64,000 nt of DNA, from assembly GCA_003244145.1 (NCBI GenBank), contig QHBM01000084.1, positions 1 through 64,000 on the forward strand. Direction: 5' to 3'. The notes under the pieces were generated by a model, which worked only from the letters and a program-made list of their open reading frames with translations, was not told where the DNA came from and ran no database searches. This DNA comes from Chthoniobacterales bacterium (GTDB lineage Bacteria > Verrucomicrobiota > Verrucomicrobiia > Chthoniobacterales > UBA10450). Below are positions 7,892 to 15,279 of the stretch, one piece after another. The translations under genes were made by a program, and so were the position numbers. The number at the start of each line of letters is the position of its first letter. Within the stretch, counting starts at the first letter, position 1.

Positions 7892-10411
7892 TCAGTTTTT
7901 CGGTGCGAGTGAGGCGAGAATTTTCTTGAAGCGAGCATTGCCGCGTAAGGCTTCCCACTGCGGGTAAAGTAAGAGCTCGCCGTAGGTCACACCGCAAGGG
8001 ATGGCGGCGGAGACAGCTAATTCCTGAAGCGCCAGATCGGTCTCACCGGTCCACGCGTAGATCATCGCCAGATTTGTGACGAAGCTCGGCCCGTCGAGGC
8101 TGTCCTTGTTGACCGGAAGGAGATCGCAGGCGTGACGACCTTCACGAATCGCCTCTTCCTTTCTGCCAAGGGCGGCATCGATCAACCCCAGTCTGCTCCA
8201 GGCGGCGGCGTAGTCCGGCTGTTCAGCGACGGTCTTGGCCTCGATCGACCGGGCGGCGTTAAAGGCGGCGGTCGCTTCGCTGTCGTTGCCGAAGGTTCGC
8301 GCCTCGAGACCGACGAACCACTCCCGCGCCCAGAGTGAGTTATTATAAGTGTCCCGCAATCCTTCCGGACGAACTGCTCGCAAAGCAGTCGCGGTGAGAT
8401 TGCGGTCGCGTGCGGCCAGGCCGCAGAAGAAGAGACCATTGGCGAGCTCGGGCGCGGATTTCGCGTCGGCCTTAACGATGCTGGAAAGTTGCGTTCGCCA
8501 CGGGCGGACATCGCCACGTTCAAGAAATGAGAGCTGGGCCAGTTGCGTGGCGACGAATTGATCGGTCGGGCGTACCAACAAGGCGCGTTCGTAAGTTTGG
8601 GCGGCCTCGCGATACCGGCGTGTGACCTGATAGGTAATCGCGGTTTCCAACAAGTAGCGATAATTGCGCGGGTCGAGCTCGATCCCGCGCTCCCAGTTCC
8701 GGATCGATTCCTCCCAGCGATTTTGCCGGCGATCGAGCGCTGCGGCGTAGATGGAGACGGCTGGATTGTTCGGCAAGGAAGGCCGCGCCAGCTCCAGCTC
8801 GATGCGTGCGGCGTCGTAATCGCGCTTTGCTTTATAGATATAATCCGCGCGTGCGAGGTGGACTTCGCCCGCGTCCGGATCAACCCGAGCCGCACTCTCG
8901 ATGGCCAGTCGCGCATTCCCGAGGCGCGCCGGTGTATGATCAAATCCCTGCCAGTAAAGATCGATTTGCGCGGTGAAGAGCAGAGCGTAGGCGCGGATGA
9001 AATTAGGATCTCTTACGACCGCTTGTTCCAGGAGCTTGACTGCTTCGAGGAGTGATTCTTTTGCATCGGGATTCGAGGCGCGTTCCAGGTGTTGCCATGC
9101 TTCCACGTAAAGGCGTTCCGCAATCGCATCGACGGTGCCGGGACGGCCCAAAGCGGCGCGCTCTTTCGGCGAGATCCGGACCTGGAGTTGATCGGCGATC
9201 GCTTTCGCAATTTCGGTTTGAATCGCGAAGACGTCGGCGAGATTGCGGTCGTAGACCTGCGCCCAGATATGCGCATCGGTGCGCGCATCGATCAGCTGCG
9301 CGTTGACCCGGATGTGGTCGCCGATCTGCTGGACGCTGCCCTCGAGCACATGCGCAACGCCAAGTTGCTGCCCGATCTCGCGCAGATTGCGGGCGCGCAC
9401 CGTCTTGTACTGGCTCACGCTCGTCCGGCTGATTACTTTCAGGTCCGCCACCTTGGCGAGATCCGTCAGAATCTCATCCTGCATTCCATCGGCAAAGTAA
9501 GCTGCGTCCTGGTTCGCACTCAGGTTCTCGAATGGCAGCACTGCGATGCTCTTTCTCGGCACGGCAACTCGACGCGTCGATTCAGCCGATGAGGCGCTTT
9601 GGGTCGCATCGGAAAAGGTCGAGAGTCGCGGCTGGAACAACGAGTAAGCGGCGACAAGACCGAGCGCTGCGAGGCCGAGGACAGTAACCAGCGCAGCCTT
9701 ACGAGTGCGGAAGGTGCCACGCGCAGTCCCCAGCTGAACGGCTTTCGATGGGAGCGCGGGGTTGCCCAGCTCTCCGGTATAAAGATTGACCACGGAAATG
9801 ACGGCTCCGTGTTTAACCTCACATTCGCCGATCGCATGCAGGGAGGGCTTCCAGCGCGCAAAGTGCTCCAGATCTTCCGCCACGTGGCGCGTAAGCAGAA
9901 TGTGGCCGGCGTCGCCGAAGTCCATCACGCGCTGCGCAATATTTATCCCCGCGCCGGCGAGGTTCGCCTGGTCGTTGACGTCGGTGATGTGATTGATCGG
10001 TCCACTGTGAATTCCCATTCGCAGCGGTAGCCCCGGGTGCCGCTTCAAGGCAGTGCTTATTTCCAGGGCGCAAAGCGCCGGAGCTTCGAGACTCTCGGTA
10101 AACACCAACACCATGCCGTCGCCGGTTGGGAGTCGCAGAAGTTTGCCGTGTGCTTCGGCGGTCCGGAACTGTTGCGTGCCGCGAACGATCTCTCGCAGCT
10201 CATCGAGCAGCTGCGTTTGTTCATGAATCAACAGCTTCGAATAACCGACAATGTCCACGCACAAGACGTGTCCGATCGCGATCTTTTCGCCATGGGAGGT
10301 CGATACCGAAGACTCGTCTTCCGGTCCGCAATCCGTCGTCCGAACAACAGACAGCCGCCCCGGTTCGCGGTCGGGCGTCCTTGCGGGCTGGAATGCGGGT
10401 GAATTCGACAT
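7892..10411 (-). CDS. Class III adenylate/guanylate cyclase with transmembrane, FlgO-like and TPR regions
   Basis: An 839-residue signalling protein if started at MSNSPAFQP (10411); the tracked start 37 codons upstream looks spurious. In that numbering the cyclase domain covers about 45-220. It has metal-binding aspartates in VDIVGYSKL (D53) and PTGDGMVLVF (D98) and the transition-state pair in GINIAQRV (N157, R161). One transmembrane helix lies at about 240-257. Beyond it is a FlgO-like segment (KSIAVLPFENLSANQDAAYFADGMQDE) of the kind found with these cyclases, then roughly 350 residues of TPR-like helices. The product is probably a cyclic nucleotide. Residue Leu stands where many ATP-specific enzymes carry Lys before the GDG motif, so the nucleotide used is uncertain. 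Confidence 0.87.
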   Translation of the reverse strand: MSNSPAFQPARTPDREPGRLSVVRTTDCGPEDESSVSTSHGEKIAIGHVLCVDIVGYSKLLIHEQTQLLDELREIVRGTQQFRTAEAHGKLLRLPTGDGMVLVFTESLEAPALCALEISTALKRHPGLPLRMGIHSGPINHITDVNDQANLAGAGINIAQRVMDFGDAGHILLTRHVAEDLEHFARWKPSLHAIGECEVKHGAVISVVNLYTGELGNPALPSKAVQLGTARGTFRTRKAALVTVLGLAALGLVAAYSLFQPRLSTFSDATQSASSAESTRRVAVPRKSIAVLPFENLSANQDAAYFADGMQDEILTDLAKVADLKVISRTSVSQYKTVRARNLREIGQQLGVAHVLEGSVQQIGDHIRVNAQLIDARTDAHIWAQVYDRNLADVFAIQTEIAKAIADQLQVRISPKERAALGRPGTVDAIAERLYVEAWQHLERASNPDAKESLLEAVKLLEQAVVRDPNFIRAYALLFTAQIDLYWQGFDHTPARLGNARLAIESAARVDPDAGEVHLARADYIYKAKRDYDAARIELELARPSLPNNPAVSIYAAALDRRQNRWEESIRNWERGIELDPRNYRYLLETAITYQVTRRYREAAQTYERALLVRPTDQFVATQLAQLSFLERGDVRPWRTQLSSIVKADAKSAPELANGLFFCGLAARDRNLTATALRAVRPEGLRDTYNNSLWAREWFVGLEARTFGNDSEATAAFNAARSIEAKTVAEQPDYAAAWSRLGLIDAALGRKEEAIREGRHACDLLPVNKDSLDGPSFVTNLAMIYAWTGETDLALQELAVSAAIPCGVTYGELLLYPQWEALRGNARFKKILASLAPKN

Positions 10412-10687
10412 GGGTTTCAAAGGCGCAATGCCTCTGGCTACTAGAGCAGGTGATGTTCCGTTGCCGATGCTCAATTGGGCTTCCGTCGCTCGCGAAATGC
10501 GTCGGGTTGCCCATCGTTGCAATCTGGACTTCGTCGCCTCGCTCCGTCGAGGTTCGAACCGCGTCGGAACGCTTGCCCCACGTGCACTGATCTGATGCGA
10601 TGAACCAATGAGACGCCTCTTCTCCCGGTCATCGCCTGCCTGTTTTGGTAGGGCGAGACTCCGTCGAGCCGCTTGGCATCTAAGAAC
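10412..10687. other. Upstream region of the cyclase gene with a palindrome-like element
   Basis: No gene is supported here; plus-strand ORFs such as 10126-10590 are antisense shadows. At 10648-10675 the sequence GTAGGGCGA is followed by a loosely palindromic GACTCCGTCGAGCC. The same GTAGGGCGA leader precedes a perfect hairpin at 11432. This suggests a dispersed palindromic repeat family. Confidence 0.4.
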
Positions 10688-10737
10688 CTGAAAGTTGAAA
10701 CTCTGAAAATCTGACCTCTGACCTCCGACGTCCGCCC
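10688..10737. repeat. Tandem 7-bp array ending exactly at a start codon
   Basis: Seven units in a row: CTGAAAG, TTGAAAC, an 8-bp TCTGAAAA, TCTGACC twice, TCCGACG and TCCGCCC. The next base is the A of the ATG at 10738. The units are reverse complements of the GGTCAGA type seen elsewhere. The array occupies the place where a ribosome-binding site would lie, and no purine-rich site is visible, so translation initiation of the downstream gene may be unusual. Confidence 0.8.
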
Positions 10738-11379
10738 ATGAAATTCTTCTCGCTCCCGCTCATCGCCTTGTCCCTTGTCTGCCTCACTCCGCAGCCGGCC
10801 CGCTGCGCCCGCGGCCCCGCGACACTCGATGACCTGAAGAAGATCGAGATCATCTGCTTCGTTCCCACCTGGCTGCCGAAAGGTTTCAAGGTAAAGAGCG
10901 TCAGGATCACCTACGACGAGCCCGGCCCCGATGACGGCGGCGGACGTTTCCCGCTCTACAACATCGAATGGAGCAACGGTCCGAGCCGAACTGGCGGAGA
11001 GCAGACCTTCTCCATCGATTCCGCCCGCGAAGGTATCGGCGATCGCAACCTCCTGGACACCGACGACAGCGAAGACGCCGAAATCCCATCGCCCTTCGGC
11101 CGGATGTTCATCATCTACACCCCGAAAGATTCCTCGCGGGAAAAAGCGAAAGGTGACAGACCTATCCGCAATCCGGTTTCCGCGATCCGCAATTCTTCGC
11201 CCGGCCGCAAGACCGAAATCAAATCAAACTGGACCAGCGACGCCAACATGATCCGCGAAAAAGCAAAGGACTTGCTCGTTCATCCCACCCTCGGCAGATA
11301 CAACGGCTTTTCCGCAACCGGCATCACTGTGTCTGATTTCTTGAAGATAATTAATTCGCTTCGCCCAATCCGGCCTTGA
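10738..11379 (+). CDS. Secreted protein of unknown function
   Basis: A 213-residue protein with signal peptide MKFFSLPLIALSLVCLTPQPARCARG. The mature part contains CFVPTWLPKGFKVKSVRITYDEPG, similar in style to DUF4367-like or anti-sigma-associated outer domains that begin with PxYLPxGF, and ends with a helical segment NGFSATGITVSDFLKIINSLRP. I cannot assign a family with confidence. The start is abutted by the heptamer array at 10688-10737. An internal stretch repeats NP/NS-type wording (IRNPVSAIRNSS), a short local repeat. Confidence 0.6.
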   Translation: MKFFSLPLIALSLVCLTPQPARCARGPATLDDLKKIEIICFVPTWLPKGFKVKSVRITYDEPGPDDGGGRFPLYNIEWSNGPSRTGGEQTFSIDSAREGIGDRNLLDTDDSEDAEIPSPFGRMFIIYTPKDSSREKAKGDRPIRNPVSAIRNSSPGRKTEIKSNWTSDANMIREKAKDLLVHPTLGRYNGFSATGITVSDFLKIINSLRPIRP

Positions 11380-11431
11380 GGCTTCCCCAATAACCAATCA
11401 TTAGTAACGGCGACCTTGGGCGCCCGAAATT

Positions 11432-11463
11432 GTAGGGCGACCCGCCTCAGGCGGGTTGCCACC
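11432..11463. repeat. Palindromic element with perfect 7-bp stem
   Basis: After the leader GTAGGGCGA the sequence forms ACCCGCC, loop TCA, GGCGGGT, a perfect stem. No T-run follows on either strand, so it is more likely a dispersed REP-like element than a terminator. It lies between the convergent genes at 10738 and 11503. Confidence 0.5.
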
Positions 11464-11502
11464 TCCGCCTTTTCCAGAAGAGAATTGGCGAGCGCCGGAT
11501 CG

Positions 11503-11865
11503 CTAAAGCAAGACGATCACGAGACAGAGAATCGCGACGCCCGCCGCCGGTATCGATTTCTTCAGCGGATCCGCAATCTTGAAGTGCATGGCGACAGCGC
11601 CAAGCATCATGAATCCCATCCCGATCGCCGCCGGTCGCACCAGTAATTGGAACCAAATTCCAACAATGAGGGTGAGCGCGAGAAGGATCTTGATCGCGCC
11701 GACCAGGTACATCATCGCGGGCGGCAGCCCGTAAGCGGAAAATTCCCCGCGCAGATCGCGCGCGTTCCCACCACGGTATGGGCTCGGTTTATCCGCGCGC
11801 AGAAGCCAGACATTAAGAACGCCGAGCGCGACGAAGAGTTGAAGGGCGATGCGCAGGTAAACCAT
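11503..11865 (-). CDS. DoxX-like small membrane protein
   Basis: A 120-residue integral membrane protein started at MVYLRIALQLFVALG (11865); the tracked start 12 codons earlier adds a poor N-terminus. Four hydrophobic helices are visible: VYLRIALQLFVALGVLNVWLL, then PPAMMYLVGAIKILLALTLIVGIWF, AAIGMGFMMLGAVAMHF, and GVAILCLVIVLL at the very end. Size, helix number and the PPAMMYLVGAIKI pattern fit the DoxX/DoxX-like family. Members are linked to oxidoreductase systems or stress responses, but no partner is nearby. Confidence 0.75.
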   Translation of the reverse strand: MVYLRIALQLFVALGVLNVWLLRADKPSPYRGGNARDLRGEFSAYGLPPAMMYLVGAIKILLALTLIVGIWFQLLVRPAAIGMGFMMLGAVAMHFKIADPLKKSIPAAGVAILCLVIVLL

Positions 11866-11975
11866 AGGCGGAAGAGTCACGGTGGCGCGACACTTCCGCA
11901 AGATTATTGACTCCCTCCACTCCAGTCTTGCCTATCGCAGTCCGATCACCTTTGAATTCCAACTAGACCAAAAGA

Positions 11976-12061
11976 ATTGATCCCTAATTCACTGTCCGAA
12001 GAATCAGGGCAAGCCCAAATTGATCCTTAATTCACTGTCCGAAAAACCAGGGCAAGCCCAG
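11976..12061. repeat. Two direct copies of a 43-bp intergenic repeat
   Basis: Two head-to-tail copies beginning ATTGATCC and containing TAATTCACTGTCCGAA and CAGGGCAAGCCCA occupy 11976-12018 and 12019-12061. They match at 39 of 43 positions. The copies lie in the spacer between DoxX and the MFS remnant. No coding function is evident. Confidence 0.85.
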
Positions 12062-12105
12062 TCTGTGATTCTCGCTCAGTAATGTCGTGATCATGTGGCG
12101 CTACG

Positions 12106-12277
12106 AGGGGCTTCGCTCCAAGTTAGGCAAGAGCCAGGTGAGCAGGCCTATGAGGGGAAGATAGGAACAGACCTGGAAGACGAATGCGATGCTGGTGTGA
12201 TCGGCCAAGGCGCCTAACACAGCGGAACCGATGCCTCCCAATCCGAAGGCAAGACCGAAGAAGAGCCCGGCTATCAT
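12106..12277 (-). pseudogene. 3' remnant of an Fsr-like MFS transporter gene
   Basis: About 170 bp align almost without gaps to the last part of the intact MFS gene (around 13209-13380, offset 1103 bp). The fragment encodes the C-terminal segment around AGLFFGLAFGLGGIGS through LADHTSIAFVFQVCSYLP. It lacks the rest of the gene and any start. The many scattered substitutions suggest an old paralog or old duplication. The tracked ORF at 12123-12434 reads this DNA in a wrong frame. The homology stops at about 12277, where the sequence changes to unrelated DNA. Confidence 0.85.
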
Positions 12278-12428
12278 CCGCTAAGAGTTCCGGCGTCAGT
12301 GCGGAAGGTTTCGGAAGCACGGAAAATGGCCCGGTCTGACTCGCGTGAATCACCGCGATTTTATGCGAATCGTGGGAGCAACAAAAAAATCTCGACAAAT
12401 CCTCGACTGACAATGTAGGGGTGATCTT

Positions 12429-13025
12429 ATGCAAAAATCATCCCTCAGAGTTGTCCCCATCTATGTCCTCGCTGCTCTCCTCCTCCAAGCATGTCCCCCA
12501 AACGTCGATCACAAGAAGCCATCCACGGTAGGGGGAAATGATGCCATTCCGCTAAAGTCGGTTTTGGCAGTTGTAAATGAGGCGGTAAGCAAAGCTGAAA
12601 AAGTCCAGCAAGCGAAGGGGTCGCCGCTTCGCCTGAAATCGGCAAGCTTCACGTTCAAGACCGTAAGCACCATCGAAGGAGGAGGGGAGCTCGGAGTCTT
12701 GGTAATAAATGCCAGCGTGTCGATCTCGAACCAAACCACGGATTCGGTTACATATAGCTACGAAAAACCGAAGACATCCCTGTTGGCGCTGACAACCAAT
12801 GCAGAGGCAGGCAAATTGGCGACGGCAATTGACAAAAAGCTGAATGCTGCGGTGCCGGATTTCCATAATATCCCTCTGAACGAAATAAAGGTTGGTGTTG
12901 ACTTTGGGGTAGAACGAAAGGTTGGCGCCAATGCCAAGATTCCAGTCTGGAGCATCACAATTGGGCCCAAGGTTGCCGCTAGCAAGAACGCCGTTCAGTC
13001 GATTAGTTTGGTCTTCGGAAAATAG
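12429..13025 (+). CDS. Predicted lipoprotein with a trypco2-like domain
   Basis: A 198-residue protein with leader MQKSSLRVVPIYVLAALLLQACPPN and lipobox LLQAC, so a membrane-anchored lipoprotein is likely. The region IPLKSVLAVVNEAVSKAEKVQQAKGSPLRLKSASFTFKTV resembles the trypsin-co-occurring domain 2 (trypco2), which typically opens with IPL and an amphipathic helix followed by strands. That domain is known from predicted conflict systems with proteases; no such protease is adjacent here, though a protease-nuclease fusion lies at 41.4 kb. The gene sits between the MFS remnant and the intact MFS gene. Base composition appears somewhat more AT-rich than its neighbours. The domain call is from pattern memory, not a search. 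Confidence 0.6.
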   Translation: MQKSSLRVVPIYVLAALLLQACPPNVDHKKPSTVGGNDAIPLKSVLAVVNEAVSKAEKVQQAKGSPLRLKSASFTFKTVSTIEGGGELGVLVINASVSISNQTTDSVTYSYEKPKTSLLALTTNAEAGKLATAIDKKLNAAVPDFHNIPLNEIKVGVDFGVERKVGANAKIPVWSITIGPKVAASKNAVQSISLVFGK

Positions 13026-13113
13026 CTTTTCATTCCGCGCGTTATCAAGAAAAACGCGGCAGTCTGTGAGTCTCGCCCGCTTTTGAAGGGCCGGAGGCAC
13101 AGATAAGGGAAAA

Positions 13114-13148
13114 AACGTCCAACGCCGAACGTCCAATGTCGAATTCGG
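13114..13148. repeat. Heptanucleotide tandem array, five units
   Basis: Units AACGTCC, AACGCCG, AACGTCC, AATGTCG and AATTCGG follow one another with a strict 7-bp period in the spacer between the convergent lipoprotein and MFS genes. The unit wording differs from the GGTCAGA type but the period is the same. Confidence 0.7.
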
Positions 13149-13194
13149 ACAAGGACGGGAAGCGTCCCTCCGAAAGCTAGAAGGCTTGAAGCGA

Positions 13195-14451
13195 TCATGC
13201 GGCTCTATGACGGGTTCGCTCCAAATTAGGTAAGAGCCATGTGAGCAGACCGATGAGAGGGAGGTAGGAGCACACTTGGAAGACGAATGCGATGCTGGTG
13301 TGATCGGCCAAGGCGCCTAAGACTGCGGAACCAATTCCTCCCAATCCGAAGGCTAGACCGAAGAAGAGCCCGGCAATCATCCCGACTCGGCCGGGAACCA
13401 GCTCCTGGGCGTAGACGAGGATAGCTGAGAAGGCCGAGGCCAGGATAAGGCCGATGATCGCGGTGAGAATACCCACCCAAAAGAGGTTCGCGTAAGGCAG
13501 CGCCAAAGCGAACGGCGCCACGCCCAGGATCGAGGCCCAGATTACGCTCTTGCGTCCAATGCGGTCGCCGACCGGGCCGCCTAACAGGGTCCCGGCTGCG
13601 ACCGCGAAAAGGAAAGTGAAGAGATGGAGCTGCGCACTCTGGACCGTGAGTCCGAACTTTCCGATCAGAAAGAAAGTGTAGTAGCTGGACATGCTGGCGA
13701 GATAAAAATATTTGGAAAACACGAGCGCGATCAGGACCGCGAGTGACATTATTACTCGACCGCGAGTCAGGGTCTGAGTCCCCCGTTGTTGAACCGCGGC
13801 AACCTTTCGTTTGTCGGTTAGGTGCGCGCGGTACCAGCGGCCGATGCCGGTGAGCACAGCTATCCCGATCAAAGCCAGGAGAGAGAACCACATCACGGAG
13901 GATTGGCCGCGGGCCACTACGATCAGGGCCGCGAGAAGAGGGCCGAGCGCGCTGCCGGCGTTGCCGCCGACTTGAAAGAGCGATTGGGCAAAGCCGAGTC
14001 GTCCGCCGGAAGCGAGATGCGCGATGCGCGAGGCTTCCGGGTGGAACACCGAAGAGCCGATGCCAACGAAGGCGACAGCGACAAGAACCAAAGCCAGGCT
14101 GCCAGCGAAGGAAAGGAGGATGAGCCCCGCCAAAGTAAATGTCATTCCCGCGGCCAGCGAGTAGGGCTGCGGCCGGCGATCTGTGTAAAGGCCGACGAAT
14201 GGTTGGAGGACTGACGCTGTGAGTTGGTTCGCGAGAGTGATAAGCCCGATGTGAACGAAATCCAGATGAAGGGCGCTCTTGAGAATGGGATAGAGCGACG
14301 GGATCAAGGACTGCATCGCGTCATTGAGCAGGTGAGAGAAGCTTAAGGCCGTCAGCACACCAAGCACCGGAGCAGTGGTCGACGAATCCGGCCTGCCCGA
14401 TTTGGTTTTAAGGTCCGGGACGGAGCCCGGAGCATCAGGCGGAGTGGGCAA
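13195..14451 (-). CDS. MFS exporter, fosmidomycin-resistance (Fsr)-like
   Basis: A 418-residue major facilitator with about 12 transmembrane helices. The opening SFSHLLNDAMQSLIPSLYPILK is characteristic of the Fsr branch, and GDRIGRKSVIW marks the usual loop between helices in the second half. The family exports fosmidomycin and related compounds in Escherichia coli; the natural cargo here is unknown. A 30-residue hydrophilic N-terminus precedes the first helix. A partial copy of its 3' end lies at 12106-12277. An 8-bp/7-bp repeat array begins 25 bp upstream of the start. Confidence 0.88.
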   Translation of the reverse strand: MPTPPDAPGSVPDLKTKSGRPDSSTTAPVLGVLTALSFSHLLNDAMQSLIPSLYPILKSALHLDFVHIGLITLANQLTASVLQPFVGLYTDRRPQPYSLAAGMTFTLAGLILLSFAGSLALVLVAVAFVGIGSSVFHPEASRIAHLASGGRLGFAQSLFQVGGNAGSALGPLLAALIVVARGQSSVMWFSLLALIGIAVLTGIGRWYRAHLTDKRKVAAVQQRGTQTLTRGRVIMSLAVLIALVFSKYFYLASMSSYYTFFLIGKFGLTVQSAQLHLFTFLFAVAAGTLLGGPVGDRIGRKSVIWASILGVAPFALALPYANLFWVGILTAIIGLILASAFSAILVYAQELVPGRVGMIAGLFFGLAFGLGGIGSAVLGALADHTSIAFVFQVCSYLPLIGLLTWLLPNLERTRHRAA

Positions 14452-14476
14452 GAGATATTGTCACACCGAGATAAAA

Positions 14477-14569
14477 TACTGAAAAGCTGAAATTTTGAGA
14501 TGCTGAAATCGGAGAAAGGAAGTGACCAGTGACATGTGACGCGTGACGCGAGGTCAGAGGTCAGTGGAA
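14477..14569. repeat. Composite array: 8-bp units passing into 7-bp units
   Basis: From 14477 five 8-bp units of the type TACTGAAA/AGCTGAAA/TGCTGAAA run to 14516. From 14521 seven 7-bp units follow (AGTGACC, AGTGACA, TGTGACG, CGTGACG, CGAGGTC, AGAGGTC, AGTGGAA). Adjacent units are always most alike, as expected if the array grows by local copying with drift. It lies upstream of the MFS start. Confidence 0.78.
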
Positions 14570-14576
14570 GGACGCG

Positions 14577-14606
14577 CTGAAAATAGCCCAGCGCTTTAGC
14601 GCTGGG
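14577..14606 (-). repeat. Palindromic repeat, copy 1 (perfect 8-bp stem)
   Basis: CCCAGCGC, loop TTTA, GCGCTGGG at 14587-14606, with AAAATAG on the left. Read on the minus strand it gives CCCAGCGCTAAAGCGCTGGG then CTATTTT. The same wording occurs on the plus strand at 15210-15234. It is 3' of the phosphatase gene and could also act as a terminator. Confidence 0.7.
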
Positions 14607-14637
14607 AATGCGGGTGTGCGCGGAATCGTTGGTCCGG

Positions 14638-15114
14638 TCAGCGGAAGTGCAGCCGAATGAGGCGGGGCTCTTTTTCCCGGAGGACGATCCAAAGATTGTC
14701 GTAGTCATTGTCGGCAATGTTGATCGGCGCAGAGATGCCGAGAGTTTTGATGAGGTCGGGAATGGTGTTGCCGTGGCCGACGACAAGGACGTTGCCCGAA
14801 GAACCTTGAAGTTTCGCGATGAGGGCCGCGCTATCTTTGGAGGAGACGATGGCCGGCTCGAGGTGAAGGGCTTTCGCCAAGGGCGCAGCGGTTTGTTGGG
14901 TGCGCTTGAACTGGGTGGTGTAGATCGCGGAAATCCCGGCGTCTTTAAGAAGAGTCGCCAGAGATTCGGCCCGAGCGCGGCCGGCTTCGGAGATATCCGT
15001 GTCGTCGCTGGCATCGGCTTTCTCGGCGTGGCGAACGAAGAAGATGGTCGACTGCGCGGCCGCCGTGGAAACAAGCAGGACAGATAGCAGCAGGAAGGTA
15101 ATTGAACGTTTCAT
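14638..15114 (-). CDS. Secreted histidine phosphatase family protein (SixA/phosphoglycerate-mutase-like)
   Basis: A 158-residue exported member of the histidine phosphatase superfamily. The start MKRSITFLLLSVLLVSTAAAQS gives a signal peptide; the tracked start eight codons upstream is less convincing. The catalytic RHAEKA motif (phospho-accepting His) follows soon after the cleavage site, and the second His lies in VVGHGNT. IYTTQFKRTQQTA is the usual family segment with conserved Arg. The size matches SixA-type minimal domains, but the signal peptide suggests an extracytoplasmic phosphatase and not a phosphohistidine regulator. The gene is bracketed by inverted copies of one palindromic repeat. 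Confidence 0.86.
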   Translation of the reverse strand: MKRSITFLLLSVLLVSTAAAQSTIFFVRHAEKADASDDTDISEAGRARAESLATLLKDAGISAIYTTQFKRTQQTAAPLAKALHLEPAIVSSKDSAALIAKLQGSSGNVLVVGHGNTIPDLIKTLGISAPINIADNDYDNLWIVLREKEPRLIRLHFR

Positions 15115-15209
15115 AGTGGTGTGCGCGCAACCTACCACAGGTACGGGACGGACAGGGAGCGTAAAGTGATGGCGAAACCGAATGGAGGTGCGCCGCCGAA
15201 CAGGTTTGT

Positions 15210-15234
15210 CCCAGCGCTAAAACGCTGGGCTATT
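15210..15234 (+). repeat. Palindromic repeat, copy 2
   Basis: CCCAGCG, loop CTAAAA, CGCTGGG, then CTATT. It is the inverted counterpart of the element at 14577-14606, on the other side of the histidine phosphatase gene, and lies in the leader region before trmO. Confidence 0.7.
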
Positions 15235-15279
15235 GTCACCGGACAGTTGCGTCGGAGAAAGAGTGAACAACCTTCATGG

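Noticed and set aside
12123-12434. 103-codon minus-strand ORF as a gene
   Set aside because: It reads the MFS remnant in the wrong frame. The same shadow wording appears opposite the intact MFS gene at 13226.
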